A DNA stretch of 64,000 nucleotides from Salegentibacter sp. (GCA_024635795.1 JAGXIH010000005.1:1-64000); one strand, 5' to 3'. Positions 1 to 8,403 are shown, numbered from the stretch's first letter. Made by a program: numbers and translations. Notes: generated from the letters alone by a model not told the origin.

Positions 1-80
1 CGCTCCTTTAAAGCTTCAATAGCTACTTTAGATTTGAATTCGGAACTAAATTTTCTACGTTTTTTTCTCATTGAGGTCAT
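1..80 (-). CDS. IS3-family transposase OrfA, N-terminal fragment at window edge
   Basis: The first 26 codons read inward from position 80 and run off the left edge. The peptide starts MTSMRKKRRKFSSEFK and continues with a Lys/Ala/Glu-rich helix, the usual start of the helix-turn-helix OrfA protein of IS3-type insertion sequences. OrfA binds the element ends and is joined by frameshifting to the integrase-like OrfB, which lies outside the window. A second possible start is the Met at 71. Nothing is visible about whether the element is intact. Confidence 0.75.
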   Translation of the reverse strand, partial: MTSMRKKRRKFSSEFKSKVAIEALKE

Positions 81-120
81 TGTTTAAAGTTAATAAAATT
101 TCAACTTAAACAATGGTCCA
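1..120 (-). mobile_element. End of an IS3-type insertion sequence
   Basis: The OrfA start is preceded by about 40 AT-rich bases. Read outward these finish in ...GGTCCA at 120, so the element would begin TGGACCATTG on its own strand. IS3-family ends begin TG and finish CA, which makes 120 the likely boundary with the chromosome. The other end and the target-site duplication are outside the window, so the exact boundary is inferred. Confidence 0.5.
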
Positions 121-322
121 GTTTTGTCGAGGTATTATAAACTTCAGCATTACTTTTGACCAATTCTTTTTAAAAATAAATATAGCTGCAATAATTCTGA
201 CCCTATATCTTTTAAGTTTCAAAAAAGAACTTCCAAGCTTGCTGGAAACTTTAAGAACGAGAAATAAGTAAAAATAGCTACAGCGAAAATAGAATTGTGC
301 TAACTTCCGGGTAAATACCACA

Positions 323-583
323 ATGAACTACAAACCCACCATCTTAAACATAACCGCTGTTGGTTTTTTTCTCTATGAGCTATACGGTTTTTTAACTTCA
401 GGCTTAAGCGGGGAAGCCTGGGATTATTCTGTAATTGCTTTGTTCTTAAGTTTTGTAATAGCCCTGGTTGGCCTGGGCATAGATTTTATACTTCAGCGGC
501 TTTTCAAAAATTACTGGCTTATCAATGCAATTGGTATCCTGTTTATAATTACAGCTGTTTTTATATATAAAACCAATTTCTGA
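323..583 (+). CDS. Small hypothetical membrane protein (86 aa)
   Basis: I do not recognise the family. The protein is mostly hydrophobic, with three probable membrane segments (about residues 8-25, 35-57 and 65-82) and a short charged loop near residue 60. It begins about 200 bases from the IS3 end and is followed 28 bases later by a lipoprotein gene on the same strand, so the two may share a transcript. A near-consensus -7 box (TACTTTTG at 151) is rather far upstream to assign. No function can be proposed. Confidence 0.65.
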   Translation: MNYKPTILNITAVGFFLYELYGFLTSGLSGEAWDYSVIALFLSFVIALVGLGIDFILQRLFKNYWLINAIGILFIITAVFIYKTNF

Positions 584-611
584 TTGTTCAGGTAATAACC
601 TCTACCCTACA

Positions 612-1151
612 ATGAAAAAACTTTTACTTATCTTCCTTTTTTTCAGCGTAATTTTCGCCTGTAATTCAGGCCCGGAAAAAACAAAACCTATGGCAGTAGA
701 AGACCAAAAACCCGGAAATAATAATCAACAAGACACTACTCCAAAAGTCACCGGCCTGGGTGGCATATTTTTCTTTAGCGATGACCCTGAAGGCAGCAGG
801 GAATGGTATGCTAAAAACCTGGGACTGGAGGTGAATCAATGGGGCTCGAGCTTTGAGTTTAGAAATGCCAACCGGCCTGAGGAAATCAATTACCTTCAAT
901 GGAGTCCGTTTAAAACAGGAAGCGAATATTTTGAACCCTCAAAAAAGGAATTTATGATCAATTACCGGGTGCAGAATATCGAAGGCCTGGTGAAGAAACT
1001 GGAATCAAATGGCGTGACCATTCTCGATAATATCGAGACTTTTGATTACGGGAAATTCGTGCACATCATGGACCACGAAGGAAATAAAATTGAGCTTTGG
1101 GAACCTGTTGACAGTGTCTTTACCGCTATGGGTGGAAAAACCACCAAATAA
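612..1151 (+). CDS. VOC (glyoxalase-like) domain lipoprotein
   Basis: A type II signal peptide with a lipobox ending at Cys17 (VIFAC) predicts a lipid-anchored envelope protein. After a Lys/Gln/Asn-rich linker (about 18-46), residues 47-168 form one VOC/glyoxalase fold. It opens at GLGGIFFFSDDP, has the REWYAKNLGLEV helix typical of the family, and ends HEGNKIELWEP, where a VOC metal ligand usually sits. VOC proteins act as lyases, dioxygenases or binding proteins and the substrate cannot be told here. An exported lipoprotein VOC domain is less common than the cytosolic form. The start is the only Met ahead of the signal peptide. Confidence 0.85.
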   Translation: MKKLLLIFLFFSVIFACNSGPEKTKPMAVEDQKPGNNNQQDTTPKVTGLGGIFFFSDDPEGSREWYAKNLGLEVNQWGSSFEFRNANRPEEINYLQWSPFKTGSEYFEPSKKEFMINYRVQNIEGLVKKLESNGVTILDNIETFDYGKFVHIMDHEGNKIELWEPVDSVFTAMGGKTTK

Positions 1152-1224
1152 GCAAAATACCAAGCCCAGGTAAATTTTAAGTGATATTCACGCAACCATT
1201 CGTTGTTTTAGTCATCTATTATAT

Positions 1225-1701
1225 ATGAAACCTGCAGAAAGAATTATTACCAAAGGCTTTTTAATAGTATTATCGTTATTAATTTTTTCTTCCTGTAGTG
1301 AGGACGATATTGCTGATGGAGAAGAAATTTACTTTGAAACCATAGCACAGCATTATCTTTCAACCAGTGAAGAATTAAACGAACAACAACTGGTTATTCA
1401 TGACCAGGAAAGCTGGGAAGAATTGCTCTCTCAGATGGAATCGGTGAATGATCAGTCCAAATACTTCAATCGAACCGAATTTGATTTTTCAGAAGAAATT
1501 CTACTGGTGGTGCTGGATAAATTCCGGCCTAACGGCGGGCATAGCATAGAAATCACCCGGCTCCTGGAGTCAAAAAGTCAAATTAGCGCCATTGTAGAAA
1601 AACCTGAAAAAGGTAATGCAACCGCTATGGTAATGCAGCCATATCATATCATCAGCATAGAAAAAACGAGTAAGAACGTACGCTTTATTTTGAAATATTA
1701 A
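1225..1701 (+). CDS. PrcB_C-like domain lipoprotein
   Basis: The signal peptide ends in a lipobox with Cys24, followed by SEDD. An acidic stretch just after the Cys resembles the lipoprotein export signal that sends Bacteroidota lipoproteins to the cell surface; surface location is inference. Residues about 85-155 resemble the C-terminal domain of PrcB, the dentilisin protease-complex protein of Treponema: a beta-rich block with RPNGGHSIEITR and later QPYHIISIE. The family is common as small lipoproteins of unknown role. It stands alone, with 73 bases before it and 128 after. Confidence 0.7.
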   Translation: MKPAERIITKGFLIVLSLLIFSSCSEDDIADGEEIYFETIAQHYLSTSEELNEQQLVIHDQESWEELLSQMESVNDQSKYFNRTEFDFSEEILLVVLDKFRPNGGHSIEITRLLESKSQISAIVEKPEKGNATAMVMQPYHIISIEKTSKNVRFILKY

Positions 1702-1829
1702 AGTCTGGGGTTTCATTTTTAGTCCTTCTCTCGAAAAAATATTTTTGTTAAGCCTTTTATAAGACTTGCCGCGAAGGTTCCAAATACCAAAAAGTTTTTC
1801 TAATTTGTTAGCAACTAACCAGGAACTTT

Positions 1830-2903
1830 ATGATTAAATCACACGAAAAGCTACTATTCCCACTGGTAGCGATTATAATTGGCACTTATTTTTTCTTTAA
1901 TGGTCTTACTGAGGCAAAGGCTTTTCTTGGGCCCCTTGTTATAGCCATAATTCTCGCTTTATTGCTTATTCCACTGGGAAATTTATTGGAAAAAGGACCT
2001 TTAAACAGAAGTGTCTCTTCCCTGTTAAGCACCATTCTGCTTTTTATTGTTTCCCTTGGGATTTTTGCGCTTATCTCCTTTCAGATCAAAAATTTTGTAG
2101 ACGACTGGGATAAAATCACTGAAACGATGAAGCCTAAGGTTGAACAACTCATCACTTATATTTATGAATATACTCCGGTAAGTAAAGAAGATCTGGAAAA
2201 TTATCGGGAAGAGAACGATTTGGGAAGTATGCTCAGCAGTATGGATTCAGGTAAAAGGGCTTTTAATTTCTTTAATGCAGTTATAAGTTCCTTCAGTAAT
2301 TATCTACTCACTTTTATCTATATCTTTTTTCTTCTGAACTACCGCAGCAGGTTCAAGAAGTTCATTCTGAAGCTATTTTCAGATTCGAGAAGAGAAGAGG
2401 TAAAAAGTATTATTAATGAAACTGCACACATCGCTCAGTATTACCTAAGAGGGAAATTGATTTTAATTTCGCTCCTATCGGTTTTCTACAGCATAGGGCT
2501 GGGAATTTCGGGAGTAAATAATTTTATTCTTATTGCAATTCTTGCCGCTTTTCTTACCCTAATTCCCTTTATAGGAAATATAATCGGGATGGGGCTGGCT
2601 GTATTTTTTGGATATCTCACCCAGGGAGAAACGGGAATTCTCATAGGAATTATTCTAACATTTACCATCGTCCAATTTATTGAAAGTTATATCCTGGAAC
2701 CCTACATTGTGGGCGATAAAGTAGATATTCATCCTTTCTTCGTAATTCTTGCTATTATTCTGGGCAATATGGTCTGGGGCGTAATGGGAATGATCCTGGC
2801 CATTCCGGTATTGGGTATCCTTAATGTTGTCTTTAATAACGTTAAGGCCTTGGAACCATTTGGATATCTACTGAGTACAGATAGCAAAAAGGGAGATCAG
2901 TAA
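1830..2903 (+). CDS. AI-2E family transporter (PerM/TqsA-like permease)
   Basis: The 357-residue inner-membrane protein has the standard AI-2E (formerly DUF20) layout. Two or three N-terminal membrane segments (about 8-85) are followed by a soluble stretch (about 90-150), and the C-terminal half holds five or so segments containing the conserved PFIGNIIGMGLA and ILEPYIVGDKVDIHP motifs. Members export autoinducer-2 in some bacteria and act as Na+/H+ antiporters in others, so the substrate is open. The stop overlaps the next start by one base (TAATG), so the two genes are very probably translationally coupled. Confidence 0.88.
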   Translation: MIKSHEKLLFPLVAIIIGTYFFFNGLTEAKAFLGPLVIAIILALLLIPLGNLLEKGPLNRSVSSLLSTILLFIVSLGIFALISFQIKNFVDDWDKITETMKPKVEQLITYIYEYTPVSKEDLENYREENDLGSMLSSMDSGKRAFNFFNAVISSFSNYLLTFIYIFFLLNYRSRFKKFILKLFSDSRREEVKSIINETAHIAQYYLRGKLILISLLSVFYSIGLGISGVNNFILIAILAAFLTLIPFIGNIIGMGLAVFFGYLTQGETGILIGIILTFTIVQFIESYILEPYIVGDKVDIHPFFVILAIILGNMVWGVMGMILAIPVLGILNVVFNNVKALEPFGYLLSTDSKKGDQ

Positions 2904-3745
2904 TGAAAAACAGGATTAAAAAACAACTTCTGGGATATCTTCATACCCCACCGCTGTGGCGTGGTGAATTACTGGGATTAAAACAGTTTGAACCCGGTAA
3001 AGCTCTTACCAGGGAACAACCTGATCCTGAAAAAGCTATACCATCGCTAAGCTCCAATTTCGTTCTTGGCAAACGAATGGAAAGTTTTTTTGAACTGCTC
3101 ATCCAAAATAGCGATCGCTATAAGCTCCTTGCCAACAACATCCAGATAAGTAGGGAAAAGATCACCCTGGGAGAACTGGATTTTTTGCTGAAAGATCTTC
3201 ATACCAATCAAAATATTCATCTGGAACTGGTTTATAAATTCTATGTGTATGATCCTTCTTTTTCTTCGGAAGAAGCTCGCTGGATAGGCCCAAACAGAAA
3301 GGATTCGTTTTTGCAGAAAATGGAAAAACTCAGGCAGAAGCAGTTCCCCTTACTTCACAAACCGGAAACAAGAGATTTTTTAAAAAGTCTTAACCTTGCT
3401 CCGGAAGACCTTATTCAGCAGACCTATTTTAAAGCAAAGCTGTTCCTTCCCAGGACATATCAAGAGCATAATTCCACCAAGCTAAATCAGGAATGCATTG
3501 CCGGTTACTATTTATCTTTCAACGAATTTGATTCTACTAACTTCCAGGATTTTAAATACTATGCGCCTTCAAAACAAGACTGGCCCGTGGCACCGAAATT
3601 CGGAAGGGACTGGGTATCTTTTTCAGAAATAAAAGAACAGATCCAATCTGCTTTTGACAAGAAAAAATCTCCACTTATTTGGATGAAACGCTCTGAAAGC
3701 GAATTCGAAGCTTTTTTTGTAGTTTGGTGGGAAAGAGAGAATTAA
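2903..3745 (+). CDS. DUF1853 family protein
   Basis: This 280-residue cytosolic protein matches DUF1853: an N-terminal helical part with RMESFFELLIQNS, then the core with LGELDFLL, HLELVYKFYVYD and WIGPNRKDSFLQKMEKL. Conserved acidic and Lys residues in the E-x-D/LELVYKFY blocks recall PD-(D/E)XK-type folds, but nuclease activity is unproven and I do not claim it. It starts on the last base of the AI-2E gene stop codon. No signal peptide or membrane segment is seen. Confidence 0.75.
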   Translation: MKNRIKKQLLGYLHTPPLWRGELLGLKQFEPGKALTREQPDPEKAIPSLSSNFVLGKRMESFFELLIQNSDRYKLLANNIQISREKITLGELDFLLKDLHTNQNIHLELVYKFYVYDPSFSSEEARWIGPNRKDSFLQKMEKLRQKQFPLLHKPETRDFLKSLNLAPEDLIQQTYFKAKLFLPRTYQEHNSTKLNQECIAGYYLSFNEFDSTNFQDFKYYAPSKQDWPVAPKFGRDWVSFSEIKEQIQSAFDKKKSPLIWMKRSESEFEAFFVVWWEREN

Positions 3746-3753
3746 TACTGAAA

Positions 3754-3780
3754 CGAAACCCTAAAGAAGCCCGGGTTTCG
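3754..3780 (+). terminator. Hairpin after the AI-2E/DUF1853 pair
   Basis: An 8-bp perfect stem (CGAAACCC with GGGTTTCG, 11-base loop) lies just after the DUF1853 stop. It lacks a clear U tract, so it is a weak terminator candidate or a transcript-end stabiliser. Confidence 0.35.
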
Positions 3781-3829
3781 GATGCCGAATAAAATAAAAA
3801 TCTGAGCCCTTAGTCTACTTAAAAACCTT

Positions 3830-3837
3830 TAATTTTG
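3830..3837 (+). promoter_or_regulatory. Possible -7 box for the CDF transporter
   Basis: TAATTTTG fits the Bacteroidota TAnnTTTG box and lies 17 bases before the start codon. No convincing TTTG is seen about 20 bases upstream. An eight-base motif with six fixed positions occurs often by chance, so position is the main support. Confidence 0.35.
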
Positions 3838-3854
3838 ACTTCCTAAATTTCCCG

Positions 3855-4733
3855 ATGAACGAAAACACCCAAAAAGCCATCAAAGCCTCTTATTTGAGTA
3901 TTGCAGGTAATGCAGTGCTGGCCATAGCCAAATTCATCACGGGAATCTTCGGAAATTCCTATGCCTTAATTGCAGATGGAATAGAGTCCACAACCGATGT
4001 TTTTTCTTCCTTCCTGGTTTTGCTTGGCCTGAAGTATTCCAGTAAACCACCCGATGAGAATCATCCCTACGGCCACGGAAAAGCTGAACCTTTAATCACT
4101 TTCGCTGTGGTAGGTTTCCTTGTGGTATCAGCTACGGTGATCGCTTATGAGAGCATAGAGCATATTAGAACCCCTCATAAGACCCCGAAGAGTTACACCC
4201 TCATTGTTCTCGCGATAATCGTGATAATCAAAGAAGTTTTTTACCGGTTCTTTTCAAAAAAAGGAGACGAAACCAAAAGCACTTCTCTAAAAGCAGATGC
4301 CTGGCATCATCGCAGTGACGCGATCACCTCACTTATGGCCTTTATTGGAATTTCGATTGCGATCTTTATGGGCCCAGGCTACGAAACAGCCGATGACTGG
4401 GCGGCCCTCCTGGCTTCAGGGTTTATCCTTTATAATGCCTATTTAATCCTGCGGCCTGCCCTGGGAGAAGTCATGGATGAACATATGTTCGATGAAATGA
4501 TAGAGGATATAAGGGAAACCAGCGAAAAAGTACCGGGTGTCCTGGAAACCGAAAAATGTCTTGTCCGCAAAACAGGGATGCACTTTCACGTAGATCTTCA
4601 CATAATAGTAAATGCCGAAATTACAGTAAAAGAAGGCCACGATATTGCCCATGAGGTAAAAAATGAACTTCTTTCCCAGCTTCCGGAAATTTTTGATGTC
4701 CTTATTCACGTAGAACCTGAAGGCGCTCATTAA
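3855..4733 (+). CDS. Cation diffusion facilitator (CDF) family metal transporter
   Basis: The 292-residue protein has the six-segment CDF core (about residues 10-205) and a C-terminal ferredoxin-like cytoplasmic domain (about 210-290) with H-rich strands (GMHFHVDLHIIV). CDF proteins export divalent metals such as Zn, Fe or Mn by proton exchange. HPYGHGKAEP after TM2 and HHRSD in TM5 are family hallmarks. In TM2 the metal site reads E44-S-T-T-D48, with Glu where Zn exporters usually have His or Asp, which may shift metal preference. The gene stands alone between the DUF1853 and baeRF genes. Confidence 0.92.
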   Translation: MNENTQKAIKASYLSIAGNAVLAIAKFITGIFGNSYALIADGIESTTDVFSSFLVLLGLKYSSKPPDENHPYGHGKAEPLITFAVVGFLVVSATVIAYESIEHIRTPHKTPKSYTLIVLAIIVIIKEVFYRFFSKKGDETKSTSLKADAWHHRSDAITSLMAFIGISIAIFMGPGYETADDWAALLASGFILYNAYLILRPALGEVMDEHMFDEMIEDIRETSEKVPGVLETEKCLVRKTGMHFHVDLHIIVNAEITVKEGHDIAHEVKNELLSQLPEIFDVLIHVEPEGAH

Positions 4734-4890
4734 ATCACTACTTAAACTAAGCTTCCCAAGCCCCAATAATTAATATCAGGGCGCCAGGCGGGTAATTCTT
4801 AAGAAAAATTTAGCACTGACCAGGGTATAAAACCTTTGATTTCCCCGCAAATCGGCTTATCTTATCATTAAGTTTTAACCACAAAATCGC

Positions 4891-4915
4891 GAGGAAAAAC
4901 CGCGGGTTTTTCCTC
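4891..4915 (+). promoter_or_regulatory. Perfect hairpin in the 5' leader of the baeRF gene
   Basis: GAGGAAAAACC and GGTTTTTCCTC form an 11-bp perfect stem around a GCG loop, ending 25 bases before the start codon at 4941. No U tract follows, so it does not look like a terminator. It could be a stabilising or regulatory leader structure, or an operator palindrome. Confidence 0.5.
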
Positions 4916-4940
4916 AGGATTTAATCAAAAAAATGAAATT

Positions 4941-6092
4941 ATGTCCTTAATAAGTGAAAAAGAATTTCAGGAATTAGCAGAATTTAATGATGAAGTAAGT
5001 GTTTCTATCTTTATTCCTACCGAGCGTGCAGGTAAGGATGTGCTGGAGGAAAAAAGCAAGACCCACTTGAAATCCCTGTGGAAAGAAATTAAAAATAAAC
5101 TAGAAGAAAAAGAAGTTTCCAAAGATAAAATTGAAAAGCTCGACGAGCCCATTCAGAAATTATTAAACGACAAGGGATTCTGGCGCCACCAGTCTGATGG
5201 TTTGGCAATCTATGTCGCAGAGGGATTTTTCAGAAAATTCACTCTTCCTTTAAAATTTGACACCCATTATTATATAAACAGTGAATTCTATTTAAAACCC
5301 TTAGTGCCCATGTTCTCCGGAGACGGCAGATTTTATCTGCTATCGCTACAGGTGGAGAATGTAGAGCTTTTTGAAGCTTCAAAGTATAGTATCACACCGG
5401 TAAAAATAGATGATCTTACGCCTGCCCGTTTGGAAGACACTGTTGGTTATGATTATGAAGAAAAAACCCTGCAGCAAAGAAGCAGTGGTACCGCGGCGGG
5501 TCAACAAGCCATGCATGGTCATGCAGGGGCCGACCGGGAAAGGAAAAATGAGATCCTGAGATTTTTCAGAGCAGTAGATCAGGGATTACATTCCCTTTTG
5601 CAGGAAGAAAAACTGCCATTACTTGTTGCCTGTCAGGATAATTTTTTTCCAATTTATAAAGAAGCCAACACTTATGATAATTTATACCCCGAGGCGGTTA
5701 CCGGAAACCCAAAGGATACCGATATGCTGGGCTTACACCAACGCGCCTGGGAAATTATAGAGCCCCTCTTTGAAAAACAAAAGCGTGACAAGCTAAACCA
5801 GTTTCAGGACCAGAATGGGAAAACGGCAGTTAGCATTCACGACATTCTTCCCGCCATTCACCAGGGGAAAGTAGATACCTTGTTTCTTGACCGAAATGCG
5901 GAAATTTGGGGTACCTATAATGAAGATAAAATGAAAGTGGATATCCAGGAAAGTCAGCGCAACGGGAATTTCTCCCTTATGAACTGGGCAGCCCGGAATG
6001 TGCTTAATCAGGGCGGAAATGTATTTCTGGTTGATGAAGAACAAATGCCGGAAAACAGTTCTAAAATGAATGCGATTTTTCGTTATAGCTAA
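4941..6092 (+). CDS. Bacterial archaeo-eukaryotic release factor (baeRF) family protein
   Basis: The 383-residue soluble protein starts with a domain typical of baeRF proteins (VSVSIFIPTERAGKD, then WRHQSDGLAIYV and the FYLLSLQVENVELFE strand region). It has a middle RNase H/eRF1-like part (LLVACQDNFFPIYKEAN) and a C-terminal L7Ae-like part (about 290-383: GKVDTLFLDRNAEIWG, ending VFLVDEEQMP). Related proteins are annotated as ribosome hibernation factors; translation-related action here is inferred from family. It has its own hairpin leader and a strong terminator, so it is probably monocistronic. Confidence 0.75.
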   Translation: MSLISEKEFQELAEFNDEVSVSIFIPTERAGKDVLEEKSKTHLKSLWKEIKNKLEEKEVSKDKIEKLDEPIQKLLNDKGFWRHQSDGLAIYVAEGFFRKFTLPLKFDTHYYINSEFYLKPLVPMFSGDGRFYLLSLQVENVELFEASKYSITPVKIDDLTPARLEDTVGYDYEEKTLQQRSSGTAAGQQAMHGHAGADRERKNEILRFFRAVDQGLHSLLQEEKLPLLVACQDNFFPIYKEANTYDNLYPEAVTGNPKDTDMLGLHQRAWEIIEPLFEKQKRDKLNQFQDQNGKTAVSIHDILPAIHQGKVDTLFLDRNAEIWGTYNEDKMKVDIQESQRNGNFSLMNWAARNVLNQGGNVFLVDEEQMPENSSKMNAIFRYS

Positions 6093-6113
6093 AAGTTAAA
6101 ATATTTTTTCCCT

Positions 6114-6153
6114 GCCGCCCTGAACCTCTAAGGTCCCGGGGCGGCCTTTTTTT
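6114..6153 (+). terminator. Intrinsic terminator after the baeRF gene
   Basis: A GC-rich stem (GCCGCCC with GGGCGGC, further pairs inside) is followed by seven T residues, 21 bases after the stop codon. Confidence 0.85.
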
Positions 6154-6183
6154 GTACCTTTATAAATAATTTCAAAATTAAAT

Positions 6184-6921
6184 ATGGATCACAATCTTGC
6201 AGTACTAATAGATGGGGACAATATCCCTTCTGCATATATCAAAGAAATGATGGAAGAGATCGCCAAATACGGCAATCCTACCATAAAACGAATTTACGGC
6301 GACTGGACTAAGCCACACCTGGCAAAGTGGAAAGGGGTTCTTCTGGAAAATGCAATAAACCCTATTCAGCAATATGCTTATACCCAGGGAAAAAATGCTA
6401 CCGATTCAGCGATGATCATCGATGCAATGGATATTCTATATTCGAGTAAAGTAGATGGTTTCTGCCTGGTGTCCAGTGACAGCGATTTTACCAAACTTGC
6501 CACCCGCCTTCGTGAAGCAGGAATGAAGGTTTACGGAATTGGAGAAAAGAAAACCCCAGACCCCTTTATCGTTGCCTGCGACCGGTTTATCTACCTGGAA
6601 ATTCTTAAGGACAGTGAGGAAAAAGAGCCGGATGAAAACGGTAAAGGTGGAAGAAAGAGACAGAAGAAAAACGTAGATAAAATCACCCCGAAAGTGATTA
6701 AGCTTATTTCATCTACCATTTCTGATGTAGCCGATGAAGATGGATGGGCCTTCCTTGGTGATGTGGGAAGTTTGCTTCAGAAAAAACAACCAAATTTCGA
6801 TGCCCGTAATTATGGTTACGAAAAACTCACCCCACTTATTAGCTCGGTTCCAAAATTTGAAGTAGAATCGCGTTCAGGACAAAACAGTCGTTTCAAACTC
6901 ATATACGTGCGCAATAAGTAA
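6184..6921 (+). CDS. NYN-domain ribonuclease-like protein with OST-HTH/LOTUS domain
   Basis: Residues 1-145 form a NYN/LabA-like PIN nuclease domain. The acidic residues expected for metal-dependent RNA cleavage are present: D10 and D12 in LIDGDN, the Asp residues of ATDSAMIIDAMD, and SSDSDF. A basic linker (about 146-165, GRKRQKKN) leads to a LOTUS/OST-HTH winged helix (about 168-243, ending SRFKLIYVR), a fold that binds RNA or nuclease partners. The arrangement suggests a cytoplasmic RNA-processing enzyme; the target is unknown. Pirin follows after 5 bases, so they are probably co-transcribed. Confidence 0.88.
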   Translation: MDHNLAVLIDGDNIPSAYIKEMMEEIAKYGNPTIKRIYGDWTKPHLAKWKGVLLENAINPIQQYAYTQGKNATDSAMIIDAMDILYSSKVDGFCLVSSDSDFTKLATRLREAGMKVYGIGEKKTPDPFIVACDRFIYLEILKDSEEKEPDENGKGGRKRQKKNVDKITPKVIKLISSTISDVADEDGWAFLGDVGSLLQKKQPNFDARNYGYEKLTPLISSVPKFEVESRSGQNSRFKLIYVRNK

Positions 6922-6926
6922 ACATT

Positions 6927-7775
6927 ATGAGAAGCATTAGAAAGGTCGTCAAAGCTGAATACCGCCCTATAGGAGATCTCGTGACCTATTCGCCAATGCC
7001 TACAGGCAGTATAGATATGATAGATCCTTTCATCTTTCTTAATCATCACGGTCCCCAAACTTATAAACCCAACAATAACGGCCTCCCATTTGGGCCGCAT
7101 CCACATAGGGGAATGGAGACGGTTACCTTTATTTTAGATGGAGATATCTCGCATAAAGATTCAGGAGGAAATGAAAGTATTATCGGGGCAGGAGGAGTAC
7201 AGTGGATGACCGCCGGCAGCGGACTCATACACGCGGAAGTTTCTTCTGAAAAATTTAAAGAGCAAGGCGGTAAATTGGAGATCCTGCAATTATGGGTGAA
7301 TTTGCCTGCCAGGCTCAAAATGACCGAGCCCTGGTATAAAGGGCTTCAGAAAAATGAAATTCCCATAAGGGAATTTGATGGCGGATACGCCCAGGTAGTC
7401 TCAGGCGAGTTTCTCGATACCAAAGGTGCATTTCAACCCGAAACTGGGATTAACCTGGCCACAATTTTCCTTGAAAAAGGAGCTAAACTTCAACTTCAGG
7501 TGCCTGAACCAAACAATATTTTCTTTTATGTGATCAAGGGAGAGCTTCTGGTAAACGGAAAACAGGCAATGGAACTGCATTTGGTAGATTTTGGAAATGA
7601 TTCTGCAGAATTACAAATTGAAGCCATAGAGGATTCCACTCTACTTTTCGGTCATGCTAAGCCATTTGATGAACCAGTAGTTGCCCGGGGTCCTTTTGTG
7701 ATGAACACACTGGAAGAGATCAATCAGGCCTATATGGACTACCAATCAGGAAAATTCGGAACCTGGAACGATTAG
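6927..7775 (+). CDS. Pirin family protein
   Basis: This 282-residue bicupin carries the pirin hallmarks: metal-binding PHPHRGMET near residues 53-61, GGVQWMTAGSGLIHAE, and LQLWVNLP. The C-terminal cupin spans about 170-275. Bacterial pirins bind iron and some act as quercetin 2,3-dioxygenases or bind enzyme partners; the substrate here is unknown. It sits 5 bases after the NYN-LOTUS gene. Its 3' end overlaps the convergent hisIE by 4 bases, leaving no room for a terminator between them. Confidence 0.92.
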   Translation: MRSIRKVVKAEYRPIGDLVTYSPMPTGSIDMIDPFIFLNHHGPQTYKPNNNGLPFGPHPHRGMETVTFILDGDISHKDSGGNESIIGAGGVQWMTAGSGLIHAEVSSEKFKEQGGKLEILQLWVNLPARLKMTEPWYKGLQKNEIPIREFDGGYAQVVSGEFLDTKGAFQPETGINLATIFLEKGAKLQLQVPEPNNIFFYVIKGELLVNGKQAMELHLVDFGNDSAELQIEAIEDSTLLFGHAKPFDEPVVARGPFVMNTLEEINQAYMDYQSGKFGTWND

Positions 7776-8392
7776 CGATGCCGTTCTTCCAGTACTTTTG
7801 AAATGTCCTTGAGAGTAAAACCCTTGGCCTGTAACAGGATAAGATAATGAAATAATAGATCGGCGCTTTCATTTAAAAAGAGTTCCTCATTATCGTCCTT
7901 AGCTTCAATCACGGTTTCGACGGCCTCTTCCCCTACTTTCTGGGCAATCTTATTGATGCCTTCGTCAAAAAGAGAAACCACATAACTCTTTTTATCTTCA
8001 CGTAACTCCGGCTCCACTTCGCTCATTCGTTTCCGCTTTTCGATAATTCCTTCCAGATTTGATAAAAACCCAAAATTCGGTTCATTTTCTTCTGCCCAGC
8101 AGGTATCTGTTCCCTTATGGCAGGTGGGGCCATGCGGGATCACCGAAATAAGCAAAGTATCATTATCACAATCATTTTTTATATCAACCAGATGCAGGAA
8201 GTTTCCACTCTCCTCTCCTTTGGTCCACAAACGATTTTTGCTCCTGCTGAAAAAAGTCACTTTTTTAGATTCATTGGTCTTTAAAAAGGCCTCCTCGTTC
8301 ATATAACCCAGCATTAGGACATTTTTAGTGTTCGCATCTTGGATGATCGCCGGAACAAGTCCGTCCAGATTTTTATTGAAATCTATATTCAT
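7772..8392 (-). CDS. hisIE: Bifunctional phosphoribosyl-AMP cyclohydrolase / phosphoribosyl-ATP pyrophosphatase
   Basis: The protein catalyses steps 2 and 3 of histidine synthesis. The N-terminal half (about 1-105) is the HisI cyclohydrolase with LMLGYMNEEAF, the metal site around NDCDNDT and the CHKGTDTCW motif. The C-terminal half (about 112-206) is the all-helical HisE pyrophosphatase with GEEAVETVIEAKD and the ESADLLFH motif. Length 206 is normal for the fused form. It is the last gene of the operon, 11 bases after hisF, and its stop overlaps the end of the convergent pirin gene by 4 bases. Confidence 0.97.
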   Translation of the reverse strand: MNIDFNKNLDGLVPAIIQDANTKNVLMLGYMNEEAFLKTNESKKVTFFSRSKNRLWTKGEESGNFLHLVDIKNDCDNDTLLISVIPHGPTCHKGTDTCWAEENEPNFGFLSNLEGIIEKRKRMSEVEPELREDKKSYVVSLFDEGINKIAQKVGEEAVETVIEAKDDNEELFLNESADLLFHYLILLQAKGFTLKDISKVLEERHR

Positions 8393-8403
8393 TTTTTACT
8401 TTT

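Noticed and set aside
106-321. A 71-codon minus-strand frame between the IS3 end and the first gene
   Set aside because: Its composition is Phe/Lys/Arg-rich, it overlaps the inferred IS end, lacks a promoter, and has no recognisable domain.
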